Part shown: positions 54,016 to 64,000 of the stretch, one piece after another
How positions within the stretch are numbered: position 1 is the first letter of the stretch
Layout: each line of letters opens with the position of its first letter
Source of the DNA: Lagopus muta
Lineage: Eukaryota; Chordata; Aves; Galliformes; Phasianidae
Reading direction: 5' to 3'
Assembly: GCF_023343835.1 (NCBI RefSeq)
Contig: NC_064438.1
Span: 18,496,077 to 18,560,076, forward strand
DNA: 64,000 bases
The notes under the pieces: generated by a model
What the model was told of the DNA's origin: nothing
Database searches by the model: none
The model's input: the letters and a program-made list of their open reading frames with translations, nothing else
Program-made: the position numbers and the translations under genes

Positions 54016-57000
54016 ACATCCTGCTTACTAGAGCAGAATAACACTATTTTTTTTTCTCTCCTAGAAATTACAGCCTGACCTGTTTTGTTACATGATGGTA
54101 GTTTACCTTGAAAGGAAACATTAGATGCAGGTTACTTCAAACTTTTCTTCAGAGGAACTTGGGCACAGTATCTTGATAATTTATTGAAAACCTTGAAACA
54201 TTTACCTCAATCTTATTTCAGTTCAAATACTGCAAAACTGTAATAAAACAAGTCAGAAGCAAAACTGCAAGCCCTGTTTGATAGTATGTGATAAAAAAAC
54301 ATTCAGAACAGATTTGCTGTGGCTGTTAACATCAGTGCTTATTCTTACTTTATTCCTCTCAGTTGCTACCATTTTTAACCTGATTGACTTTTTCCCTTAC
54401 TGAGAATTCTGTTGGGTTTTTTGAATTTTTTTTCCAATATCTTTTTCATGCAATAAGCCTTTGTCTCACCATGAGATTATTGTTTCAGCGTTGACAGAAG
54501 TTAGTATGTTTGTCTACATGTGAATGGCTTATGAATAATGAATTATTGCTTTTCTGTTCTCTCCACTTAGATCTCAAGAACCTGTTTGACCTTTTGCAAA
54601 TATTTTGTAAGGATTACCGAATAATGTGATGGAAGGTAGTGCTCACAAACTAAAGTTGCAACACTCCCAAACAGGCTGAAAATATAAAATGCCTTAAGGC
54701 AGCTTTCTCTGGCTCAGTGCTAGGGGTGGAAGGTGTGCAAGTTTTCAGCTTGAAGTCCATCTGTCTTTCAGCTGCAGATTCAGATAGGGTAATGGCCATC
54801 CAGAATGGCCACTGAAAATGTGCGGACAAGAGGATAGCCGAGCTCTTGTGGAAGCTGACATATCACTGTGTGTTCAGATGGCACTGACGTATGAGATTGC
54901 ATGGGAGTCTCTAGGAGATGAGTCTCCTGGTGGTCAGAACCCTATCACTGATCTTCCACTTCCCCTAGCTCGCTTTATTCAGTCTATTGTAATTACTTCA
55001 CCCTCCTAGACCATATCCAGATTTCTTTGTTGTTCCTCCTCACCAGCATTAAATAGCTCTCTGAAACATTTTGTTTCTTCACCCCGATGTTGTCTTTACA
55101 TAATAGATCAAAGGAAATGAAGCACAGTAATTGGCTGCCTGACCAAACACCTTTTGTTTGACTGCTTTAGTGAAAGTCAGCCCAGATGTGGCAATGACTA
55201 ACCCCCTGTCTGGGCAGAGGTCTGTACGACCTGTTCCCTGCAGGCTCTGCTGAAGTAGCAGATGCTGGGCTCTGGCAAGTAAGCTGGCCAAACCTGTGCT
55301 GCTTTCAGTTACGCAACCATTAGTCTGACTAAAGCTGTAACCTTTGACTAAAGTCTAATATATTTTGTCTCTCTTGCATTTTTTCCCTGTGATTTTTCAG
55401 TTAAATGCAGTTAAATAAGGTGGTAAGCCCGGTTAAATAAGTTGGTTGCCTGAGATGCGGTAAAAATCCAAATTGGCACATCTTAGGAAATTAAGAAACC
55501 ACACAGCAGCATACCTCTACCTAATTGCTCTCACACTGTATACAGCTTTTTGGACAACGTTCCAAACGTTGTGGAGGGAAATCGGGAAAGAGAAAGAAAT
55601 TTATAGCCATTTTGCCTGCTTTACTTATTACTTGTTGTTGTGCAGACAAAGGTACTTTGGGCACTGAGATCTTCTTGAGGCCTAAAACAAATTACAAGTT
55701 TTTTTTTTTTGTTTTTTTTTTCCCCACTGGTTCTTCATCTGATGGGTGTGTATGTATAAGTTTATAAAGAATGCAGGGTAAGGGATAGTTTCAGCACACA
55801 TGGAAGTACAGCTGTACTCTTCACTCTGGCTAAGATTTGTCTGTACTCTCACAGATACAGCTTTTTGCTTCAAAGCAAGCATTCAAGTACTGAAGTTTTC
55901 TATTACTTACCATTCAACATTACAACACAAGACACTGAATATGCTTGTTTCATTAATTTCTAGCTGTTGAGCTGAGGTGCCATTTATAAAGAATATTTGA
56001 TACCAACACTGGCATTTCTTAAAACAATATTTTTCAGAGAAAATTTATAGGAAGAAGAAATTCTAAGTATAAATTTTCGATGTCATTTATAATAGAAATT
56101 GTCCTGGACTCCCCCTTTCAAGATATGACTAAAAAAAATTAGACTGATTGGAATAAAGGCCATATTTTACACTGCCCATTGACTATATTGTGCTTCCATC
56201 ATTTTCCAGACATTTAGAAAAGGCAATCTTGTGCTAGTGCTAATTTTATCTCCACTCTGTTTTTTTCATGTGCCATAACTTTGTTACATAAGAGTCATTT
56301 TTCATGTTTTTCTGTTGAGTTGCATAACTGTAATTTGTATCTGTTTTATTGTTTGGCCCATGCAGTGATTATCTTGCGTGCAAAATCTCACCAAGCTATT
56401 AAATGTTTTACTGAGGTAATAGAGGCAGCCTTTTTTCCAAACCTATGCTACCTATCATTTAAAAGTACTGATAAGATTGATAGAAGATAGCTGTGGAAGA
56501 GTTTGGCAGCTTCTCCTGTTTGTTCTGGCACTGATCCATATTGCTAAGGCTTTCTTGCAGGGTTATCCAGCAGCCCTCCATAACAACGTTACTCCACCTA
56601 CTGTTTTGTGCAAATGGTCTTCAACGGATGGAAACATTTGAAGCTCATTCTTTCTTATTGCACCTCCACTTACTGTAAATTGCACTGGGAGTCCAATAAT
56701 ATCCAAGGTAAAAAGAAAAGGCAGTTCCTCAAAATCAGAAGTTATTTTAAATGAGTACTTCAAGTAATTTTAAAAGGCTATTAAAAGTAGTAACTTGCAG
56801 ATGAATGCTAATGTTGCTTTGTGCCTCAATGATGTGATTCTATGAGTAAATGTTGGTCGACAGTGGAGAAAACTGACAACAATGTGAGTTCTCTGCCCCA
56901 CTCCTTTTCTTCCACAGTTTTCAAGAACCATTTCTTTTACTCCCATGGTTCTGAAATAGCACTTTGTGCTGTTAACCTCTAACCATGATTGCACATTTTT

Positions 57001-60000
57001 CAGAGCAGAAGATAGTTTAATTAATAACAAATCTCTTACGTTCTGACTGATCGTACCAGGTTAAAGGCTTTTATTTAAAAAGTCAGTGCTGAGTGTTTCT
57101 TAGTTGAAAGTAATTCAGGCAATCATTGCACAAACAATGCAAAGTCCATTCATTATCTAATCAGAGGCTTTCTTGTATCTTTCCACCAGGTGAAATTTCC
57201 ATGTATTAACCTCTTCTCCGTCACTGTTATAAGCAAGCAGTCTTAACTGCTGATATTCAGATGACTTTTTTTTTTTTCCTCTCAAATTCACTTTTTCAGA
57301 AGTTGCACTTTCATTTCAGGGTCTGAGGATGAAGTCACAATGGATGAACAGTTACTAATTCATGAAAATACACTGGCTTCTCTCAACAGAGACTCACAGT
57401 ATCTAAATTAGCCCCTTTCTCTGCTTTGCTTTCTGACTGGCAGAACCAAAGTCCAAGTCCTCTGAGCTAGTTAAAGTTCACCTTGAGCTCTTTAAGCTGC
57501 CTTCACCTTGATGCTGAGACAACTCTATAGTTCACTTAAAACCTTGAGTCTGCATCCTGCATTCCCTTATTCTCCGTGTCAGTGCGTAAGACCAAATTCT
57601 GGCACTCAACCTTGTTTGTAGCCAATTTAAAAACTAACTAGGATATGTTCAGGACCAAGAGAAGCTCTGTGTCATCACGAGTTCAATGATGGTCATTCCT
57701 GAGAGCAAACAGAACTTGTATAAACAACTGTGTAACTTTACACTTTTACTTGCCTTCTTGTTCTACTTCTCTCATCTGATTTTATTTGCAGTCCAAACTC
57801 TCAGTTTATTTCCAGAGCTGTTCAAGAATCAAAGATTATTAAATGTTAACAATGGAGGGACTTTTTTGTTCAGGTGATTAAAATGAAAAGGTAAACAGCA
57901 ACATACACTCTTTCTGATAGTCCTAGGATTTTTGAACATGCAAAATGCTGAGAAACTCCTTAGCCTTAAAAGTACCATTTTCCATCAGTGATATCGTTAC
58001 AGTAAGCGACGGCAAGATATAAATCATTATGAATGCAGACCTGGTTGCCCGGTTTTCATTTATTACAATTTACTGCACATAGCAAAATGGTAGGAGCGTG
58101 TGTGAAAGTGTTGCAAGTGATCAGGGTGCTGGAGCTCTGGCTGAGACCGCAGCAAATGCTGTTTTAGCTCAACTGTGGCCTCTGATGGAGAATTCTGGCA
58201 TTGCAAATCAGTTGTCTCAAAGAGCTGTTAAGAATTTGAAATACAAAATTGCACTCCTAGGAACAAGTGATTGTTCTGGAATACAAGAGTAAATTAAATT
58301 TAAAATAGATGTCTGCAACCTTTTAACATAAGGAATGCTCAGTACCACGCAATTCAAAAAATGATTATTCTACTTCGTTTCAGTTTTGCGTAGAAAAGAA
58401 TTAATTTCTGATGCTGTGCTGCCTATCAAACATTGCCTTACTCGTACGTCTCGTCCAGGAGCTGCACTTTTTGCTGCAGAATGTGATAGAGAAACACTTG
58501 GTGCCTTCCTCACCACCCCCCTCCCAATGGATGTCAATAGAAATAGCTTTATTGTAGGTCTGAAATGCAATGAATGTCCTGGAGATCACTAACGGAATGT
58601 GTAGGTGCTGCATGTTTGAAGGTAAAACGTTGGCAGTGTCCTGTACTGCTGCTCTTCTGTGTTCCTGCTTTCCTATGGATGGGAGAATAATCGGTTGGGT
58701 GAAGCCAAAAAGCCCACCTGGGCAATGAGAGCAGCAGCTATGATTGGTAGTGAGCACACTGCTGAGAAAAAATAAAGTACATCATCTTCCTTCTCTTTTC
58801 CATGCGAATGTCATCTTGATTTGCTAAAATCAACACATGGCTCTCAAAGACGTAAAGCCAAGTCTAAAATTTGTTCTTGGTCTGAAATTCTGGTCAGCTG
58901 GGCCTGCATGAAGTTCATCACTACTTTCCTTTTTTGACCAACCATATAGGAGGCTTGGGACAGAACAACCAAGAATGTGTTTGGAGCTGATAAAGGAAAT
59001 TTCTTCCTGTTCCCATGCTGCTTTGACTTAGCATTTCAGATGACAATTCTTCTAATATTTGCCTGGCAGCAGAACCTGTATGCAAGCTCTTTGGAATAAA
59101 TAGTGCTGAAGAAGCCTCCTTAGGGTGAATGAAAATCCTCCCTTACAGGATTTTCACTGGATAAACAGCCAACTTTGTTCTGAGGCTTTCCCCTTTAATG
59201 ACTTTAATGTTTTGTTTAAATAATAAGAAGTAAGTATTTGGAAAATTATCAGTACGAGAATGTCACTCCAACTTCAACATTCAGTCTGAATTAAATCTTG
59301 CTTAAAAATATTGATTCTGAGAAGTGACAGCACAGATGGTAATATAATTAGGTTATGTCCTTGCTTACTAATAGTAGAGCAAAAGAAATAAATAATAATT
59401 ATGAATAATAGTTTAATTAGACGTTTGATTTCCTTTCTTGTTTAATGAGAACTTGCGTATTGGGGAAAATGTGGTAAGAAATGTTCCACACAATCATTCC
59501 TACTTCTTCTGTAGCTCAGTTTGAAGATGATTTAACTGGATTTTACAATAAAAACTAAAGCATATTCTTCTTGCACTTTGTGCCTCCAGGACAAGGTTAA
59601 AACTTTCAAAGCACATTCTTCAAGATCAGACTGCTCAAACTTGCCATCTTCTGAACTTGTAAAGTGAACCTTCAAAGAAACTGCTGCTTAGAAATACAGT
59701 ATTTTCCCAAGCTTGAAGCAGTAATATGCAATGCATATAGTTCAGTTTGTGACAGAAACTAGCTGACTTACAATCAGGCTTCTATTTTGTTAAGATTTGG
59801 CAGGATTTTAAGGAACAGAGTGTGAGAGCTAAGGCTCTTCCAAGTTGTACTGGTGACTGCCATGGTTCCATAACAAAGTCCTTGGCCTCTGCATTTCTTC
59901 TGTGCTAGAAGCAGGTAGAGGTGGGAATCATCATGCCTAAATAGAGGAACTGATTTTGTTAATTTATGTGATGTCTGGAGGCATAATCGGCCTGAAATCC

Positions 60001-61429
60001 TTGCCTGCAATTAGTAAAACATGTATCATTTACTGTTGAAATAGGCTAAGATGCTATTCTGGCATGTGGAAGGGCTGACGTCTGGGTTTGACTTTTGCTC
60101 CAAACCAGGTAGAATACAGGTTTAACCCAGATGTTGCTGGAGAATGACAAATTCTGTCATTTCATGCAGATAGTCAGGATTTACAAGGATTTACACAGCA
60201 AGAAGCTGTGATTCATCTTAAATGATGTTTTGCAAGGTAACCCCTTGTGACAAAGGTGGTGTGCAGAATTACATGCTTTCTGAAGATACAATGATCCTGT
60301 GTAATACTTGTGCCTGCCTTAGAGGAAGCTCCCTTTTCACAGCTTAGAATGATACTAGGTAGGCATTAGGATGTAGAAGGCGGTGCATTTTCTGGCTGAG
60401 AGCCTTAGTAATGATGCTAGATTTAATTCTTTCTGAATAAAATGGCTTCCTCAATATCTTTGGAGATTTGAAAAAAGGACATTTGCATTGGCATTGTAAA
60501 TGTCGATAGGTGAACAGTTTCCACGTGTAGCCATTTAGGATCTTGATTCTGTTGCCCGTTGATGCCTTCAGTGGTACAGGAAGGCAATGTATGAAAAATA
60601 ATGTTGTATGTTTTTCTGCTCTGCTTTAGTTTTTAGAAATAGATGTGTTATCTGCCTTGGGAGAAGCGTATTAAATTGCCTGTTGTTTCTATACTGCATT
60701 CATGAGCGTGAAGGAACAGCTGGGCAACCTTTTTTCCTGGCTGAAGTTGCCTGCAGACTCTGTTGGATCATCACAGCTCCATTAGAGTTACAACACTAAC
60801 AATTTACAGTAGTTGACCCTTTTAAAAACTTTCAGATTTTTATCAGGTTGTTTCTAAGCTATGCTTAAACAGGCCACTCCCTTCCAAAGAGTTCTGCGCC
60901 GTGTGCTCTGACTTAACAATATCTGAAATAGCATCTTGTTCTTTGCTGTATCTGCGCTGCTTAGATTGGCTGCACAAGGGGGAAGTTGTGTTGATGGATT
61001 AGACTTTGGGATTAGCATTATCCCGTCTTCTGAATTTCCATTCTTATGGCAGAGCTAGATTAAGTTATACATTTTTGAGCTGACTGACCCTGCCTGACCT
61101 CTCCTCGTGGTGATCCTCACCAAGGCCCCAGTGACTGCCCAGTCCCAGCTGTCCTTGTCTCCACAGCCATCAGGGCTGGATCTCCCTGGGCCTGGTGCCA
61201 GAGAGATGCCTGGTGCTGCCCTGGTCCACATCTGGAAGTTGTGGGACAGGCCCAGGCTACAAGATCCGGCCTCCATGGAGTGGTTCTGGGAACTCTTGAA
61301 AGGAGTTATGGCAACACGAGAGGAAGAAAGGCATACATCTTCGTTCATGTTGTTAACAAGTTGCAGTGGGCAGGAAACTCTACAAACCTAAGAGGAAAAT
61401 CTATTTTACAGTTCACATTTTAAGAACAT

Positions 61430-61596
61430 CTCTACAGTAAATCTTCATCCCTGGATGTGTTTAAAAACCATTTGGATGTGGTGTTAAGGGACATGATTTA
61501 GCAGAGGGTTGTTACAGTTAGGGTAGTATGGGTGGTCATGGTTGGACTCGTTGATCTTTAAAGTCTTTTTCCAACCTCAGCAATTCTATGATTCAT
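61430..61596 (+). mobile_element. CR1 LINE 3'-end fragment, sense
   Basis: The phrases CATCCCTGGATGTGTTTAAA, GGTTGGACTCGTTGATCTTT and CCAACCTCAGCAATTCTATG are the standard CR1 3' end, closed by ATTCTATGATTC. Truncated at the 5' side. Confidence 0.9.
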
Positions 61597-61728
61597 AATT
61601 GGATTGGGGCCTAAAGGCTTGTTGATCTCTTTTGGACGTGGCACAAGAGGGCCACCTGGCTGTGTTTTGCAGGTAGTGTGGTGGAATGTTGGCAATTCCT
61701 GCTAGTTTTAAAGAGTTTGAAAGCTTGA

Positions 61729-61775
61729 TTTATTTGTTTATTTATTTATTTATTTATCTATCTATCTATCTATTT
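61729..61775. repeat. Compound (TTTA)n(TCTA)n microsatellite
   Basis: A run of TTTA units changes directly into a run of TCTA units. Confidence 0.9.
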
Positions 61776-62553
61776 AGAAGCCTAAACAGAACATTTGTAC
61801 TATATTTTACTACCTAAATTACACAGGTGTCAGACACATTTGAAAATCTGCATCCCTCAGTTCTACATCTTGTCATAGTCTAAGAAGTGTTTCTATGTCA
61901 AGTTTAGTGCCTTGTTTTTCCTTCAGCCAAGCTGTTTTCCCATATTATGAAACAGGCAGCTGCAATAAACGTTGAGCATTTTTTCACAGCATGCCCTTTA
62001 TGCTGTGTTTATATCCCTAAGGAATTTATTTCCCAGAAAGATTATCTGTAGCTGTTATGCAGATAAAAACAAACACGTGGCTGAAAAATAGGAGAAAGAG
62101 GAGCCTTTCCAAACAAATACGCGTAATTTCTGGAAGAAACCTCATTGGTAGTCATCTCTAATGTGAATTTTGCAGGCTGTTGGTAGTGCTGGGGCCTGAT
62201 CTAGGTTCTGAAGTCAGTAACCACCATCCTCCATTCCAGCTGCTGCCCATGTAATCCCATGTAGTGCAGTGCCTGGAATGGGGGTTGCTGCAGCTGTTCT
62301 TCACCTGATAATCCCAATTCTTACAACAGACACTTGCCATGAAAGCTAATTCCTATTGCAAATAATACCACGGTTTTCTGAGTTGCAAGAAAAAGGCTTT
62401 AGGGTTAAGGAAGTCCTCAGTGACCTGGGATTATGTAGAGTAATGTGTGCAGAGTTGTCCATTGGAAAGCAAGTTTAGAGGCCCATTGAACTTCCCTGAA
62501 TGCCACTTGCGGTAAGGCTAAAGTAGTTGATACATTTACAGCTGTAGCTTAAA

Positions 62554-63596
62554 TTTATTACGTTGAAGAAGCAAACCTTGTAAAACTACAGAATAGTCAT
62601 GATGCTTCCAAAAGCCGCAACTGAATTCTCACATACCGCCTTTCATTCTAACAAATTTGCTTATTGTAGGGTTGATCTATGGAGCAGCTGAGGGCACACA
62701 CCACACGTTAATTTTACTGGTATATGTACAACACTGCTGTAAGCTGCTCTGAAGTGTTCAACTGATGTCTGCATAGATGTGGGCAAAAGCTCTTTAGAAA
62801 CATCTCCACAAATATTCATTTACATTTCAAAACTAATCTACTTCAGCAAATTCTTGTACCCTATCCAGAACTGCTTCTTCCTAATGCAGAAGTAACTTGA
62901 ATTCATCTTCATGGAAAAAAAAAATAAAAAAATCAAATACATCAAGTGTGTGTTGCTCTACATCTTTTCACAGATGGAATTAGCAGATAAAGGTAGTAAT
63001 TACTTGATACATGTATTTCAGAATTGAGATTGATTTTTTTTTTGTTAACTATGTTGACTGGATATATTAAATCCAGGCACATAGAGGAGACTGGACTGCA
63101 CGTTTCAGACAACACATGGATTTCTGGCATATCTGAGAAATGCAGTGATTTAGAGTGGAATGGATCAGAAGTGTGGTTTTTCTCATCAAATGGAAAAGAA
63201 GCTTTTCTACTTTCTTTAGAAATACTGTAACATAACTGGGAAATGTCTCTAAATATTCCCCTTTAAATGGCAGCAGAACAGAGAGGAATTTCGTACTGGT
63301 CATTGACATTATTGGCTGAGGCAGGGAGACAGGCAGGATTTAATTGTCACTTGAGCAGCAGATAAAGATATTCCTAAAGACTTCCTAGCAGACAGTGCTT
63401 GGCAGAAACGACTCCAAAATTCAAGTGCTTTTTTTGATGCTGTAGCCTGTTTCCTGTAGCAGACTCCAATGAATTCGTCCAGATGGGCTGAGGGGAGAAA
63501 GGGAGGGGAAAGCCTCTCTCTCAAGTGTCCACTGCAGCTGGACCATCCAGATTGTGGCGTGTTTTGTGCCAGGCATTTGTGGGAGCACTGAGCAGT
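62554..63596 (-). other. ELF5: Probable ELF5 3' UTR (extent uncertain)
   Basis: This follows the ELF5 stop codon on the minus strand. The first clear AATAAA on that strand is the complement of TTTATT at 62554-62559, which would give a 3' UTR of about 1 kb. Further TTTATT copies lie near 62026 and in the microsatellite at 61.7 kb, so the true end may be farther left. Confidence 0.4.
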
Positions 63597-63693
63597 TCAT
63601 ATCTTGTTCTCCTGCCATCCGTGGGCATTCTTCCCAAACTTGTACACCAGCCTTCTGTCTACTCGTTCCAAAATGCCTGTTTTATAATAGTAT
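63597..63693 (-). CDS. ELF5: ELF5 terminal coding exon (C-terminal part of the ETS domain)
   Basis: On the minus strand, acceptor CCCTGCAG| at 63694 is followed by one base completing an Arg codon, then [20 protein letters not shown] and [11 protein letters not shown], and TGA at 63597-63599. This is the recognition-helix end and wing of an ETS domain. It matches ELF5 ([25 protein letters not shown]) rather than the neighbour EHF, which has REILERVDGRRL and ARGW as I recall. ELF5 is an epithelial ETS transcription factor acting in the nucleus. Earlier exons, including the SAM/Pointed domain, lie beyond the right edge. The last two residues differ from the human form, DKL versus NKI. CAT and ELF5 are convergent. 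Confidence 0.95.
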
Positions 63694-64000
63694 CTGCAGG
63701 GAAAATAAACAAAAAAGTAGTAGAATTCAGATTACTGGAGTTCTTTACATAGACATCACAGCCAGAGAATAGAATGGGAGTCAGTGTACTCTTTCCAATC
63801 TTCCTTTCCATTAAATTGCTTTGTTGTGACTTAAAAGAGCTTTCAGCTTTCCCAGGTGCCTTGGATTATACCTTCCACTGTTTGAAAATTACAAGGAATA
63901 CAAAGCTTTTTTCTTAGCTGTATTTTTAACTAAGATTACCACAATTCAGCAGAAACTGCCTATGTTTCTGCTGGAATAAAAAGCGTCATTTAGCAGATAT
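63694..64000 (-). other. ELF5: ELF5 last intron (partial)
   Basis: The region upstream of the terminal exon on the minus strand shows no further ETS-domain codons, so it is intron up to the window edge. Confidence 0.8.

Larger units (their letters stand above)
50691..62553. other. Intergenic region between CAT and ELF5
   Basis: Apart from the repeats listed separately I see no gene here. Short open frames lack domains. One segment near 61075-61310 is GC-richer than its surroundings and is not explained. Confidence 0.6.

Noticed and set aside
63421-63618. 65-codon minus-strand frame overlapping the ELF5 stop
   Set aside because: It is a different frame of the ELF5 terminal exon and 3' UTR; the ETS-domain frame ending at 63597 is clearly the real one.

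Overview
The window is vertebrate nuclear DNA, almost certainly avian and most likely galliform (chicken-like). Three observations support this: spliced genes with canonical GT-AG introns, many degenerate CR1 LINE copies with the typical (ATTCTRTG)n 3' end, and an avian-type non-autonomous LTR element. The gene order ABTB2(-) / CAT(+) / ELF5(-) matches the human 11p13 arrangement as I remember it. The species call is from memory of avian sequences and was not checked against a database.

Layout. 1-10454: part of the first intron of ABTB2, without recognisable genes, holding one antisense CR1 fragment. 10455-11319 (-): ABTB2 coding exon 1, 288 codons plus one base, carrying what look like H2B-like and H2A-like histone folds. 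11320-12350: GC-rich 5' UTR/promoter island of ABTB2. 12360-29243: AT-rich intergenic DNA between the two divergent genes, with an LTR-like block next to a long decayed CR1 (15.4-17.3 kb) and several simple repeats. 29244-29430: antisense CR1 piece just outside the CAT promoter. 29441-29880: GC-rich CAT promoter and 5' UTR. 29881-46693 (+): the complete catalase gene, 13 coding exons and 528 codons, every catalytic and NADPH-contact residue I checked present. Its 6-kb first intron contains an LTR element with two direct LTRs, a tandem-repeat interior and a CR1 nested in the 5' LTR. 46694 to about 48950: CAT 3' UTR candidates with several AATAAA signals. 49.6-62.5 kb: intergenic DNA with CR1 pieces and microsatellites. 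63597-63693 (-): last coding exon of ELF5 (end of the ETS domain), convergent with CAT; its other exons lie to the right of the window.

The three genes do not form a pathway. CAT is a peroxisomal hydrogen peroxide-degrading enzyme, ABTB2 a BTB/ankyrin protein and ELF5 an epithelial ETS transcription factor. They share a conserved neighbourhood only. I found no bacterial-type systems, CRISPR arrays, tRNA or rRNA genes, and nothing I would call a new biological system. The most informative points are the histone-fold resemblance in ABTB2, the unusual C-terminal tripeptide of catalase, and the nested retroelement in CAT intron 1.
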